From Syntrophaceticus sp050949745 (GTDB lineage: Bacteria > Bacillota > DSM-12270 > Thermacetogeniales > Thermacetogeniaceae), in contig JBMNGF010000001.1 in NCBI GenBank assembly GCA_050949745.1, forward strand, positions 124,001-188,000: a stretch of DNA of 64,000 bases, written 5' to 3'. The first letter of the stretch is position 1, and each line of letters begins with the position of its first letter. The notes under the pieces are model-generated. The model saw nothing but the letters and a program-made list of their open reading frames with translations, ran no database searches and was not told the origin of the DNA. This document shows positions 34,760 through 44,322 of this stretch, in pieces. Both the position numbers and the translations under genes were made by a program.

Positions 34760-34976
34760 TTAATTTACCTCCTTTTGAATGATTGATTAAGGCGCCCACT
34801 AAACACCTGTTAATTTGCTTTTTTAACACCACCTCCATATGTTATCACTGTTCTCGCCTGCCTTGGCTAAAGGACCCATAATTACCGCATCCATCCCCAA
34901 GTTCATACAATTCGTCTATGAAATAACGGTTGAACTGGCGATACTGAGCCTCTATGTAGGATAGGTTATGTATTTA
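34760..34976 (-). other. Leader of the corrinoid/UroD operon
   Basis: About 220 bases between promoter and start, with no recognised gene or riboswitch. A short frame (27 codons, from ATG near 34915) and a GGAGGTGG run near 34830 are visible but unsupported as genes. Confidence 0.35.
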
Positions 34977-35031
34977 TGTCTATACATTATCTCTTAACAA
35001 AATTATAGCACATGTCATCCTGTCTATACAA
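34977..35031 (-). promoter_or_regulatory. Promoter and operators of the corrinoid/UroD operon
   Basis: TTGTAT (35026-35031) and TATAAT (35002-35007) with an 18-base spacer, minus strand. TGTATAGACA (plus-strand TGTCTATACA) overlaps the -35 box at 35021-35030 and occurs again below the -10 box at 34977-34986. The sites fit the HutC/GntR consensus GT-N-TA-N-AC. Confidence 0.75.
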
Positions 35032-35190
35032 TTTTTTTTAAAAGTACTCTTAGGCTATACGTCCTAAATGATCCCCTAAAACAGATATTAGATAATAATT
35101 AATATCAAGCAAATCAGAGAAATAGGTATTATATATAGGCTTTTCTAAGAAGATCAAATAATACGGACAAAATTTAACACTTTATTATAG

Positions 35191-35220
35191 TTGTATATAC
35201 ATCCTAACATAGTTTATAAT
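35191..35220 (+). promoter_or_regulatory. Promoter and operator of the MFS/corrinoid/UroD operon
   Basis: TTGTAT (35191-35196) and TATAAT (35215-35220), 18-base spacer, plus strand. TGTATATACA (35192-35201), again GT-N-TA-N-AC, overlaps the -35 box. Same architecture as the divergent promoter at 34977-35031. Confidence 0.7.
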
Positions 35221-35318
35221 TAAATTGGCAGTATGTACATACATCTTTACTGTAAAGGAGGGTAGTTCTTAGCTATTTATTGTTAGTTAAAGTTACTTTG
35301 AGAGGAGGCGTTAAATGT

Positions 35319-36554
35319 ATGAAAATTGACAAGCGCCTAGCAGTAACAATTCTCGCATTTCTTATCTATATGCTAACTAACTTCCACAGACCTGCTGTTA
35401 CTGTTATGGGAGACCAGTTGATTCAGGATTTTGGGTTGACATCAGTTAGTTTCGGTTTTATTGGAATGATTTTTATGTGGACATACGCTTTGATGCAGTT
35501 TCCTGTTGGCACCCTAAATGACACATGGGGGCCGCGCAAAGTTCTCCTTATTTGTCTAGCCATCACTTCGGCTGGAGCCATGCTATTCGGAGCTTCGCAA
35601 TCCTACCTTGTATTAGTTATTAGCCGCATCTTAGTAGCAGTAGGAATCTCGGGTTTTTCAGCATCTGGAGCCAAACTTCTTGCTGAATGGTTTGATAGAA
35701 AACAGTTCGGTAAACTATGGGGCTCATTCATGGGATGGGGAGTTATGGGCAGCGTTTTAGCAACCCGCCCTCTTGTTATGCTGATGGACTCAGTTGGTTG
35801 GAGGGTATCCTTTGAGATTATCGGGCTAATATCAGTAGTTATGCTGGTCCTAGCCTACTTTGTGATTGACAGCCCTAAGGAATTAAAAGCAGAAGCCCGT
35901 CAGGAGGCAAAGGCTACTTCAACTGGACCTAAAACTTCTGGCTTGGACAATTTAAAAGTAGCTGTGACACAGCCTGAAACATGGTTAGTTGTCCTCTTTT
36001 TTATCGGCGTCAACAGTTCAGGCCAGGTGCTGTGCGCTCTCTGGGGTGGTGTGTTTTTACAAACTGTATATGGGTTTAGCGATAGTTTAGCCGCTAATAT
36101 ACTGATGATCGCAGCCATTTGCATGATCTTTGGCAGTTTGTTCAGCGGGTTTGTTAAACCTCAGACAGCTATGATCTCTGGCAGCATCGTTTTTCTTATT
36201 GTCTGGCTGGTCCTGACAATTGGAATGGAAGCCCTCAGCCTCCCAGCTGTCTATGTTATTTTTGCTTTGATCGGTTTTGTTCAGTTCTGGGCAGTTGTGG
36301 CGGGTTTTGTTTTCCTGCGCAATGTTACTCCATCAGCTATATATGGAACTGTTTACGGCGTTGCCAACGGGGCTGCATGGATTCTAGGAGCCGGTGCTTT
36401 TCAACAGATATGGGGCTTCATTCTGCAAAAAGGAGTTAACATAAGTAATTTTCAGGTGGCCATGAAAGTACAGCTTGTGGTTCTGGTTTTAAGCTGCGTT
36501 GCTGCTGTGATTTTGGCCAATAGAAGCAAAAAAACAGCTGCAAGCCCTAATTAA
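35319..36554 (+). CDS. MFS transporter
   Basis: A 411-residue major facilitator protein with 12 predicted spans. The loop between spans 2 and 3 has GTLNDTWGPRKVLLICL, the MFS signature. It groups by gene neighbourhood with methylated-compound utilisation, so it likely imports the substrate of the UroD-type methyltransferase. ATG 35319 is chosen because AGGAGG lies ten bases upstream and the product starts MKIDKRLAVTILAFLIYML; the upstream frame is longer but lacks a ribosome site. Followed by a corrinoid gene after 21 bases. Confidence 0.85.
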   Translation: MKIDKRLAVTILAFLIYMLTNFHRPAVTVMGDQLIQDFGLTSVSFGFIGMIFMWTYALMQFPVGTLNDTWGPRKVLLICLAITSAGAMLFGASQSYLVLVISRILVAVGISGFSASGAKLLAEWFDRKQFGKLWGSFMGWGVMGSVLATRPLVMLMDSVGWRVSFEIIGLISVVMLVLAYFVIDSPKELKAEARQEAKATSTGPKTSGLDNLKVAVTQPETWLVVLFFIGVNSSGQVLCALWGGVFLQTVYGFSDSLAANILMIAAICMIFGSLFSGFVKPQTAMISGSIVFLIVWLVLTIGMEALSLPAVYVIFALIGFVQFWAVVAGFVFLRNVTPSAIYGTVYGVANGAAWILGAGAFQQIWGFILQKGVNISNFQVAMKVQLVVLVLSCVAAVILANRSKKTAASPN

Positions 36555-36575
36555 TAATACAAAGGAGGATAAGCA

Positions 36576-37205
36576 ATGTCGAAAAACTTAGTTGATCTGA
36601 TCGCCGATTTAAAAGAGGATGAGGCACTACAAACTACCAAAGAACTGCTGGATGCAGGAACCGACCCTATGGTAATCCTGGATCACTGCAGAGAAGCAAC
36701 AGAACTTGTCGGTAAAAGGTTTGAGGAAGGCAAATATTTTATCCCAGATCTGCTGATGAGCGGAGAGATCTTGGAACAGATCTCTGATATTGTAAAATCT
36801 AATATGACAAAAGATGTAGAAACTGATTACATAGGGAAAATTGTGATAGGAACTGTAGAAGGGGATATCCATGACATCGGCAAGAATATCGTAACATTCA
36901 TGATGAATGCTAATGGATTCGAGGTTATCGATATCGGTGTCGATGTACCACCTCAAAAGTTTGTTGAAGCAGTAAAAGAACATAAACCCGATGTGGTTGG
37001 AATGAGTGCACTGTTAACCCTGGCATTTGACTCCATGAAAAGGACAGTTGATGCCCTTGAAGAAGCAGGGTTGAGGGATCAGGTCAAGATCATCGTAGGC
37101 GGATGCCCCATAGATGCAAATGTAACTAAGTATACCGGTGCTGATGCTTATGGTAAAGATGCTCAAGAGGGAGTGGTTATTGCAAAGAAATGGGTTAACG
37201 CTTAA
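36576..37205 (+). CDS. Corrinoid methyltransferase protein (paralogue)
   Basis: A 209-residue corrinoid protein closely related to the one at 34133: helical cap with GKRFEEGKYFIPDLLMSGEI, B12 motif EGDIHDIGKNIVTFMMNANG, GVDVPPQKFVEAV and GMSALLTLAFDSMK. Second gene of the operon with the MFS transporter and the 417-residue UroD-like protein, with AAAGGAGGATAAGC before the ATG. The two copies of corrinoid plus UroD-like genes, one on each strand, point to an inverted gene duplication with drift. Confidence 0.92.
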   Translation: MSKNLVDLIADLKEDEALQTTKELLDAGTDPMVILDHCREATELVGKRFEEGKYFIPDLLMSGEILEQISDIVKSNMTKDVETDYIGKIVIGTVEGDIHDIGKNIVTFMMNANGFEVIDIGVDVPPQKFVEAVKEHKPDVVGMSALLTLAFDSMKRTVDALEEAGLRDQVKIIVGGCPIDANVTKYTGADAYGKDAQEGVVIAKKWVNA

Positions 37206-37236
37206 ATTACATTAATTTTAAAAAGGAGGTTGTATA

Positions 37237-38490
37237 ATGTCAAAAAGTCCTGAGGAACTGTATCAAGAAAGAAAAAAGAGGTATGAAGACGCTGTTGCTC
37301 TCAGAGTGCCCGATAGGGTTCCAGTGAGTATACAGTGGGGTTTTTTCCCCGCACGCTACGTAGGTATAACATGCGAAGAATATATGTATGATTATGAAAA
37401 AGCATTAAACGCCTCCATCAAGGCACATGAGGACTTTGCTCCAGATGTTGCCGAAAGCCCTTACAGCACCCGGGTAATAGGCAATGTCCTGGATGCGATT
37501 GGTTTCGAACAGCTTAGATGGGCAGGCAGGGGTTTGGATGCCAACGCACCCTACCAGTTTGTTGAAGGGGAATATATGCCCCCAGAGGAATATGACCATT
37601 TTATCGAGGACCCTACAGATTGGGTTATCAGAAAATACTGGCCGCGAGTCTGCAGTAAACTAGAGGGATTTGGGAACATAGGTCCTTTAAAAAATATGAT
37701 CAGCTACTATTTTGGAATACCCTTTGGCTTTGCCCCCTTTGGAACTGAAGAGGGACAGCAGGCACTGGAAGCCTTGAAAAATGCAGGAAAAGCCTCTTTA
37801 GAAGCAGTAACTTATGCGGGTAAATTTGGTCAAGAAATGGCTAAAAGAGGTTTCCCTATGAGGGATGGCGGTTCTACACAGGCACCCTTTGACACTCTTG
37901 GTGACTTTTTTAGAGGTACCCGTGGGATTATGATGGATATGTACCGGCGCCCCGAAAAACTGCTCAAAGCCTTAGATGTTCTTACACCCTGGATGGTCCA
38001 GATGGGAGTTGCAGGCGGTAAAAAAACTGGCAACCCAAGGATCTTTATCCCTCTCCATAAAGGTTCTGACTCCTTTATGTCTGATGAACAGTTCAAGACC
38101 TTTTATTGGCCAAGCCTCCAGAAACTTATCATCGCCTTAGTCGACGAGGGAATGAACCCATCATTATTTGTAGAGGCTGATCATACTTCACGGCTGGAGG
38201 TTATGAGAGATGTTCCTGCTGGTAAAGTAATTTACCACATGGAAAATACCGATATGTTTAAAGCTAAAGAGATCCTAGGAGATCGTGTATGCCTGCGAGG
38301 TAATGTCCCAATATCAATGTTATGTCTTGGCACACCTGATGATGTCAAGGCTTACTGCAAGAAACTGATTGATGTGGTTGGGAAAAACGGAGGCCTGATC
38401 ATGGATTCTTCAGTGGGGATCGAAGATGCTAAAGTTGAAAATATTAAAGCCATGATCGATTTCACAAAAGAGTATGGAGTATATCGTTAA
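37237..38490 (+). CDS. UroD-like corrinoid methyltransferase, 417 residues
   Basis: UroD-superfamily methyltransferase, paralogue of 32777-34105. Shared blocks: YEDAVALRVPDRVPVSIQWG at the start, EEYDHFIEDPTDWVIRKYWPR, GDFFRGTRGIMMDMYRRPEK, and VCLRGNVPISMLCLGTPDDV with GGLIMDSSVGIEDAK near the end. The 442-residue paralogue has VDCG where this one has MDSSVG, so a Cys is lost at that position. The zinc-ligand set of the family may thus differ between the two, which suggests different substrates or one non-canonical copy. AAAAAGGAGG ribosome site. Confidence 0.82.
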   Translation: MSKSPEELYQERKKRYEDAVALRVPDRVPVSIQWGFFPARYVGITCEEYMYDYEKALNASIKAHEDFAPDVAESPYSTRVIGNVLDAIGFEQLRWAGRGLDANAPYQFVEGEYMPPEEYDHFIEDPTDWVIRKYWPRVCSKLEGFGNIGPLKNMISYYFGIPFGFAPFGTEEGQQALEALKNAGKASLEAVTYAGKFGQEMAKRGFPMRDGGSTQAPFDTLGDFFRGTRGIMMDMYRRPEKLLKALDVLTPWMVQMGVAGGKKTGNPRIFIPLHKGSDSFMSDEQFKTFYWPSLQKLIIALVDEGMNPSLFVEADHTSRLEVMRDVPAGKVIYHMENTDMFKAKEILGDRVCLRGNVPISMLCLGTPDDVKAYCKKLIDVVGKNGGLIMDSSVGIEDAKVENIKAMIDFTKEYGVYR

Positions 38491-38696
38491 TAATTAGCCT
38501 GTAAACAATATGCCCCCCCATTATAAAGATATAAGCAATTTTCGCTCTTTTGCCATTCACTAATGATTTGCACAGGAAACAACCACGGGGGGCATAATAA
38601 TATTATCGATGATTTTGGATGAATTACAAATGTCACAGAACCAAATAGAGAGGTTTCAAACATATTGCCCTACGCAAGATATTTATAAAACTTGAG
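38491..38696. other. Convergent gap with inverted repeat
   Basis: Arms TATGCCCCCC (38509-38518) and GGGGGGCATA (38587-38596) pair perfectly over 10 bases across a 68-base loop. No gene is seen. Confidence 0.5.
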
Positions 38697-39332
38697 TTAA
38701 AAAGACATGGATATTATGCCAAATATCTCCAACGCTTTGGCACCATTATTGGATATATAATCAGCACCTGTATATTCTCTCACCTGCTCATCCACAGGAT
38801 AACCTCCCACCACAATGGTAACCTTTTCTCTGAGGCCACTCTCTTCAAGCAGATCAACCAGCTTTTTAACATATCCGATACAAAATGTAAGCAAAACACA
38901 TACGCCCACTATTTTTGCACCTGTTTCTTTTATGGCTTCAACGAATCTTTCCGGCGGCACATCCACACCTAAATCATAGACTTGGTATCCGGAGGAACGC
39001 AAAAGGTAAATGATTACATTTTTGCCTAGATCGTGGATATCACCTTCAATTGTTCCTATTATAACTCCAGTGCCGTTGGAATCTGTGTTGTTTTCGGGAA
39101 AATGGGGTTCGATTATTTCCATAACTTCCTTTAAAATGGCTTCAGACATGATTAGATCTGAAAGGTAGTAGCTTCCCTCACTGTATCTTTTGCCTACAAT
39201 TTCTACACCTTTTCTGCACTGCTCTACTATATTAAAAGCAGTCTCGCCGTTTTCAATCTTCTTTCTCACAATATCGATAGCCTTTTCCTCATCTAGGTTA
39301 GCCATAGCATCCATTAAATCATTATTCATCAA
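38697..39332 (-). CDS. Corrinoid methyltransferase protein (third copy)
   Basis: A 211-residue corrinoid protein: GKRYSEGSYYLSDLIMSEAI in the cap, B12 motif EGDIHDLGKNVIIYLLRSSG, GVDVPPERFVEAI and GVCVLLTFCIGYVKKL, then VVGGYPVDEQVREYTGADY. It is more divergent from the other two than they are from each other. It is downstream of and probably cotranscribed with the GntR regulator (16-base gap), with no UroD gene directly attached, so it may serve one of the distant methyltransferases. Confidence 0.9.
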   Translation of the reverse strand: MMNNDLMDAMANLDEEKAIDIVRKKIENGETAFNIVEQCRKGVEIVGKRYSEGSYYLSDLIMSEAILKEVMEIIEPHFPENNTDSNGTGVIIGTIEGDIHDLGKNVIIYLLRSSGYQVYDLGVDVPPERFVEAIKETGAKIVGVCVLLTFCIGYVKKLVDLLEESGLREKVTIVVGGYPVDEQVREYTGADYISNNGAKALEIFGIISMSF

Positions 39333-39348
39333 CTGGCCCCCCTTGGAG

Positions 39349-40107
39349 TTATTCTTTAATACCCTCTACATTCCAGCCTTCATAGCTAATCATTTTATAG
39401 CGGTCACCACGATAGATGGTTTTTCCCCAAGCGATGATTTTACTATCTGCATCATAGATAGTTTGGGACATGAAAAAAACCGGTAATCCTGGGGTAACAC
39501 CCAGAACTTTGGCCTCTTCCTCAGTAGCTTTTGACACCATTAATACTTTTTTGGAGCTTGACGGGATACTATCGCTGTGGGCTGCGGCCAGCCTCGACAG
39601 AAGTGGGTCTATCAATTGAGATTCGAGGATCGGTGTTTGCTTTGAATAAACAGTGTATTTGGTTTCATATGCAAGGGGCTCTCCATCAGCAGTGATCACA
39701 ATTCTAAAATAGAGGCATCTGCTATTGACCCCTATACCCAGTCTCTGAGCCAACTGCTCATCAGCTTTGACTATTCTGGCCTCCAGAAGTTCGGCATGGG
39801 GATTCATACCCTTCTGCTTAATTTCATCGAAAAAGTTGTTGAGGTTGAAAGTAACGCTATCTAAACGCGGGCGAGCAACAAAGGTTCCCTTGCCTTTTTG
39901 GGTGTAAATCATGCCTGCTGATGCAAGTTCTGAAATCGCCCGCCTTACTGTCATGCGGCTGATATCGTATCGCTCTGCTATTTCCATTTCAGTTGGCAGG
40001 GCATCTCCCGGCTGGAGTTTACCGCTGCGGATCTGTTTTTCGAAATATTTAAATAATTGGTAGTATATTGGTATGATGGAGTTTTTGTCGACTATTTCAT
40101 CTTTCAT
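39349..40107 (-). CDS. GntR-family (HutC-type) transcriptional regulator
   Basis: A 252-residue regulator: winged-helix DNA-binding domain at about 10-78 (PGDALPTEMEIAERYDISRM, then TVRRAISELASAGMIYTQKGKG) and a UTRA effector domain at about 95-245. HutC-type regulators bind GT-N-TA-N-AC operators. Such sites lie at its own promoter and at both divergent methyltransferase promoters, so it is the likely repressor of the whole locus, released by an unknown ligand. ATG 40107 has TAGGTGTTAAA upstream. Confidence 0.88.
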   Translation of the reverse strand: MKDEIVDKNSIIPIYYQLFKYFEKQIRSGKLQPGDALPTEMEIAERYDISRMTVRRAISELASAGMIYTQKGKGTFVARPRLDSVTFNLNNFFDEIKQKGMNPHAELLEARIVKADEQLAQRLGIGVNSRCLYFRIVITADGEPLAYETKYTVYSKQTPILESQLIDPLLSRLAAAHSDSIPSSSKKVLMVSKATEEEAKVLGVTPGLPVFFMSQTIYDADSKIIAWGKTIYRGDRYKMISYEGWNVEGIKE

Positions 40108-40152
40108 TTTAACACCTATCTAATAATTAACATTTTTGTTGCCTGTACATGT

Positions 40153-40194
40153 TGTCTATACATATAGATTAGCACATCGGCATCTGTTTTTCAA
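40153..40194 (-). promoter_or_regulatory. Promoter and operator of the GntR gene
   Basis: TTGAAA (40189-40194) and TAATCT (40166-40171), 17-base spacer, minus strand. TGTATAGACA (plus strand TGTCTATACA, 40153-40162) sits just downstream of the -10 box and matches the two sites at 34977 and 35021. Confidence 0.7.
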
Positions 40195-40309
40195 TCAAAT
40201 AAAGTTGTTTCTTTCAGTGACAGACACTTGGATAGCAATTTCCGTTACACCTTTCCTGATAACAGACATCCGAAAAGTAGCAGGTAACATGCAGGCTGTC
40301 CCTCTCATT

Positions 40310-40395
40310 AAAAAATCCAATCACCGGAAACGTCCCTGTGATTGGACCTGTAATTGGATTTTTTGAATGTGGCAAACGAAAGGTCCCGTTGCCAC
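40310..40395. repeat. Palindromes with CGTCCC centre
   Basis: Arms CCAATCAC (40317-40324) and GTGATTGG (40338-40345) around CGGAAACGTCCCT. Outer arms AAAAAATCCAAT (40310-40321) and ATTGGATTTTTT (40353-40364) give a terminator-like hairpin. GTGGCA (40369-40374) and TGCCAC (40390-40395) follow around an ACGAAAGGTCCCG centre. Confidence 0.8.
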
Positions 40396-40414
40396 CCGGT
40401 GTCACCTTGCCAGC

Positions 40415-40612
40415 TCAGTGCACTCGCTGCTCCCAGATTGATTCTCCTTCCACCAATTCAGCCACATGCACTTGAATTACTTCATCTGATTCCAAATAGC
40501 GTACCTTCGCTTCTTCTCCGTCCAGATCCTCGATCCATACAGGAGACCCGTTATATAAGACATCAACCACACCCAATGATTCGAAAATCTGTTGTGCTTT
40601 TTCTGCTTCCAA
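40415..40612 (-). CDS. sspH: H-type small acid-soluble spore protein
   Basis: SspH-type proteins bind or associate with DNA in the spore core. The 65-residue product begins EAEKAQQIFESLGVVDVLYN, then GSPVWIEDLDGEEAKVRYLE, and ends VAELVEGESIWEQRVH; the GSPVWIE block and the KAQQIFES start are the family marks. The start is TTG at 40612, with AAAGGGG eight bases upstream; the earlier GTG would add three residues not typical of the family. A direct spore marker. Confidence 0.88.
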   Translation of the reverse strand: MEAEKAQQIFESLGVVDVLYNGSPVWIEDLDGEEAKVRYLESDEVIQVHVAELVEGESIWEQRVH

Positions 40613-41196
40613 TCGCTGCACCCCTTTTTGTATTTATGATTCCCGCCTTCTAGAAAAGTATCAGTATTCATGGAACTCATCTGCCAATTGCCTTCCTGCT
40701 GGTTAGGTATTATGGGCCTCTTTCAACTTGCCGGATCAGCAGACATGCTGGGCGAACGACAAAAGGGCAGCAAACCTTTCCCTACTTTACAAATGCCTAG
40801 AAATAACATCACCCCTCACTACTGTATGTGAGAGGTGATTTCTATAATAGCAATAAAGCAAGCCTGTTTGTTGGTGGTTGGTGGTTGGTGATAATAAAAC
40901 AATAAAGCAAGTCAGGCGGAATGGATATCGGAAGCCGGAGGTCAGAGACCGGAAAAAGATTAGAAGCATTAACGCAATCCTGGCACCGTCTGGTTAGCTG
41001 CCACCTGGTTCTGGATGTGGCAAACGAAACGTCCCCATGCCACATGCGTGTTGTTATTATATCCCATTTCCTGGCTTAAGGATATAGGTTGAGGTTTACA
41101 CCAACTGAGGAACACACGGGGGAACACAAGGGAACTGTCCCCCTGTGTTCCCCCGCCCTGCGCTCGAATGTGGCAAACGAAACGTCCCCGTGCCAC
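40613..41196. repeat. Repeat-rich gap upstream of sspH
   Basis: No gene is seen. It has a hairpin with arms ATCACCCCTCAC and GTGAGAGGTGAT (about 40808-40834), a TTGGTGG array (40868-40890), a GGAAGCCGGAGGTCAGAGACC word (40930-40955), GTGGCA palindromes with CGTCCC centres (41015-41045 and 41170-41196), and arms GGGGGAACACA / TGTGTTCCCCC (41118-41154). Confidence 0.75.
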
Positions 41197-43911
41197 CTAC
41201 AGCATCTCTTCGAGTACCTTTCCTAGCTCATCTATGGCCTTGCCATAGCCTGCCCAGTCGCCGGCCTTGAGGGCATTTTCTGCTTCTTGGAAAAGCTGGT
41301 TTGCCCTTTGAGCAAGGCTTGAGGGAGCTTGCGGCCCACTTGGCTGCTCAGGGCCCGGTTCCTCAGTGCCTGGCTCTTCAGTATCTGGCTGCTCATCGGT
41401 CCCGAACAGTATATTCACAGCACTCCACAGGTCCCTTTCCATAACCACCCTTCCATCATAAAAGGCGATCACCCTGGTCAGCTCTGGCATTGCGCTTTCC
41501 TTTGCCTGCAGGAATAGTGGCTCCACATAGAGGAGTTGTCCACCCAGAGGCACAGTGATCAGGTTCCCGCGGATTATCTGAGAGCCGTGCTGGTTCCAAA
41601 GTGTGAGCTGGCTGGAGATGTCACTGTCCTGATCGATGCTGGCCTCTACCTGCATAGGACCATAAGCGTGTACATCTTTAGGAAAAACATCGATGACCAT
41701 TTCACCATAATGCTCTCCATCACAACGGGCAGCCAGCCATGCCACAGCATTCTCTCGGTTCATCGGTGTATAAGGGAGGACAAGGACAAATTCCTCTTCC
41801 TCCTCGCCCGGAAGCCTCATCATGGTATAGTAAGGCTCGAGCGCCTGGCTGTCATCGGAATATTTCTCATGAGGGATCGTCCACTCGTCCTCACGGTTAT
41901 AAAAAACCCGGGCATCCTGGACATGGTATTCGGCAAAAACCTCAGCCTGAAGACTAAACAGATCCACAGGGTAGCGGATATGTTCCCTGAGCCCCTCCGG
42001 CATCTCAGAGATAGGGCGATAGAGATCAGGATAAATATTGCTGTAGACACCGACCACCGGGTCCTCCGGATCAATCACATAAAATGCATATTCGCCATTA
42101 TAGGCATCCACAACCACCTTCACCGAATTGCGAGTATAGTTGATACCATTCCTCATATCGGAGTAGGGATATTGGCTGGAAGTGGTATAAGCATCCACTA
42201 TCCAAAAGATACGCCCATCTACCACAACAGGGTAAGGATCACTGTCAAACTTTAGATAGGGAGCTATTCTGCTTACATCCTGGACCGTGCGCTGATAGAG
42301 AATCCGACTTTCAGATGTAATGTCAGAACTTAACACCATCCTCATATCTTTAAAATGCAGGGCATAAAGAAGACGGCGTATCGGTGTAAGTTTTACACCG
42401 CCATCACCCTCATAGTTGGTATAAATATTTTCCTCACCTGAGGGGTAATCGAACTCCCCTATATTGGTATTGACTATAACGATATCATCGGTCAGTTCGC
42501 CATAATAAATCTCCGGCCGAGTGATCTCAATCTCAGGATGTGCCGCTTGTGGAGGTATGTTTTCCAACAGATATAAAGGCCTGCCTTCAGCTGTCACCTC
42601 ATTGACTGGACTGATCACAGCCCCATATCCGTGAGTATACTGGAGGCGTTGGTTCACCCAGGTACGGGCACGCTCAGAAAGCCTATCCTGATCCAATTCC
42701 CTTACAGAAATCATCACCTGACGGTAGTCATCACCGAAACGATAGCGGTCAACATTCACACCAGGAAAACTGTAATAACGCCTTAGCTGCTGCATCTGGT
42801 TGTATACCTGCTGAATAGGGCGAAAATCCCAGAGGCGCACATTAGATAAGGTAACGCGGTTATCTTCTACTATATTGCTGTCTGCTTTATCTTCACCATC
42901 GTCAACCACAGTGATAGGCTTAACATCTTCCAATCCATAGGCATAGCGTGTTGCGTCAATATTGTACTCAATATATTCTTTTTCACGGTTGAACTCATTG
43001 GGCTCAACCTGAAACTTTTGAACAGCAGCAGGATAAACACCGCCCACAAGCACAGAGGCGACCACCAGCACACCAACACCTGTAGCAACTGGAAGCACCT
43101 TTCCTCGCACCAGACTGACAAAAACTAAGAGCGCTGCTAGTATGGCGACCACAGTCAGTATCTTCAATGCAGGGATATTGGCATGGACATCTGTATAACC
43201 TGCACCGAAGAAAGAGCCCTGGGGGTCGGTCATTAAACTATATATGGAAAGATAGTAATCACCGGCCTTCAGTACCAACAATCCAGCAATCAGAGAAGCC
43301 AAGTGCAGCTTAACCGGAGAGAAAACGCGCCAATTATCTCTCATAAACTCTTTGGATGCGAGCAGAAAGTACACCAGAGCGCAGATAATAAGCATCAGCA
43401 CAAAAGCAGAAAACAGCGAGGACTGCAGCAATTCATAGACTGGAAGCTTAAACATATAGAAGGCTGCATCTTTGCCCAGGATGGGATCTGTGCGGCCAAC
43501 TGGCTGAGCATAGAAAAACTTTTGAAAAACATCCCAATTAGTGCTGACACCCACAGCAAAAAAGAAAGCAAAAACAGCGCTAAACACACCTGTAACAAAC
43601 TTGGCGGCTGTCGACGTAAAGATGCGGCGCAGGGGGGCTATGAACGCTTCATAAGCCTGAGTGTCCACATCATAAACCTGGAATGTAGGCAATGAACGGC
43701 GCAGGTACCAAAAATTCGCCTGAAATAAGGCAAAAAAGACAAGAAAAATGACAGCCCCTACAACAAAGCGAGTCAAAAAAAGTCTCCAAAAAACCCTGTC
43801 ATATTCCAGGGAAGAAAACCACATAAAATCTGCCCACTTACCTACAACCCATTCAAAAAAAACCAAGGCAAGCACTATAACCACTACTTGTACGAGCCGT
43901 TTCCTCTGCAT
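41197..43911 (-). CDS. UPF0182 family membrane protein
   Basis: A 904-residue protein of the UPF0182 (COG1615) family. The N-terminal third has seven or eight hydrophobic spans (for example VVVIVLALVFFEWVVGKWAD at 7-26). The rest is a large extracytoplasmic region with LSNVRLWDFRPIQQVYNQMQ, YTHGYGAVISPVNEVTAEGR, PEIYYGELTDDIVIVNT and YSNIYPDLYRPI, all family marks. A Pro/Glu-rich linker (EEPGTEEPGPEQPSG) ends in a helical tail. Function is unknown. ATG 43911 with AAAGGGGGATTTT upstream. Confidence 0.93.
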   Translation of the reverse strand: MQRKRLVQVVVIVLALVFFEWVVGKWADFMWFSSLEYDRVFWRLFLTRFVVGAVIFLVFFALFQANFWYLRRSLPTFQVYDVDTQAYEAFIAPLRRIFTSTAAKFVTGVFSAVFAFFFAVGVSTNWDVFQKFFYAQPVGRTDPILGKDAAFYMFKLPVYELLQSSLFSAFVLMLIICALVYFLLASKEFMRDNWRVFSPVKLHLASLIAGLLVLKAGDYYLSIYSLMTDPQGSFFGAGYTDVHANIPALKILTVVAILAALLVFVSLVRGKVLPVATGVGVLVVASVLVGGVYPAAVQKFQVEPNEFNREKEYIEYNIDATRYAYGLEDVKPITVVDDGEDKADSNIVEDNRVTLSNVRLWDFRPIQQVYNQMQQLRRYYSFPGVNVDRYRFGDDYRQVMISVRELDQDRLSERARTWVNQRLQYTHGYGAVISPVNEVTAEGRPLYLLENIPPQAAHPEIEITRPEIYYGELTDDIVIVNTNIGEFDYPSGEENIYTNYEGDGGVKLTPIRRLLYALHFKDMRMVLSSDITSESRILYQRTVQDVSRIAPYLKFDSDPYPVVVDGRIFWIVDAYTTSSQYPYSDMRNGINYTRNSVKVVVDAYNGEYAFYVIDPEDPVVGVYSNIYPDLYRPISEMPEGLREHIRYPVDLFSLQAEVFAEYHVQDARVFYNREDEWTIPHEKYSDDSQALEPYYTMMRLPGEEEEEFVLVLPYTPMNRENAVAWLAARCDGEHYGEMVIDVFPKDVHAYGPMQVEASIDQDSDISSQLTLWNQHGSQIIRGNLITVPLGGQLLYVEPLFLQAKESAMPELTRVIAFYDGRVVMERDLWSAVNILFGTDEQPDTEEPGTEEPGPEQPSGPQAPSSLAQRANQLFQEAENALKAGDWAGYGKAIDELGKVLEEML

Positions 43912-44322
43912 AAAATCCCCCTTTAAAATATAACTTGTATATGCACAAAAACGAATGTATTATATAAGCACAGCTTTCAGGGAACTACCAATCTTAACCG
44001 AATCCTTATTCTTATTACCCTTTTTCTTATACTTATTAACTTATAAAACTTAACTTATACTACCCTTTTGAGATATCCCCCTTCAACTTCTTACTCACTT
44101 AATAAAGAAGATCCTCTAATATGCACACACTTTCGTACTTTCCTAATGCTACAGTAGGCATCCCAACACAACAACACTTCTAATTGGCCATTCGAGTAGC
44201 AGATATAGGCAAAACAATCAAAGCAGTAAATCAGTAGACATATTATAACATACAGACCCCGGGGGGTAGTATTCTCTTTTTACAGTTCCGTTGAAAGCTC
44301 CTCTGGGAAAGGAGTATACATT
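43912..44322. other. AT-rich gap, no gene seen
   Basis: No gene, RNA or clear palindrome could be identified over 411 bases. It should hold promoters of the divergent UPF0182 and YkgJ-like genes; a TATTATAAC word at 44240-44248 may be a -10 box. Confidence 0.4.
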
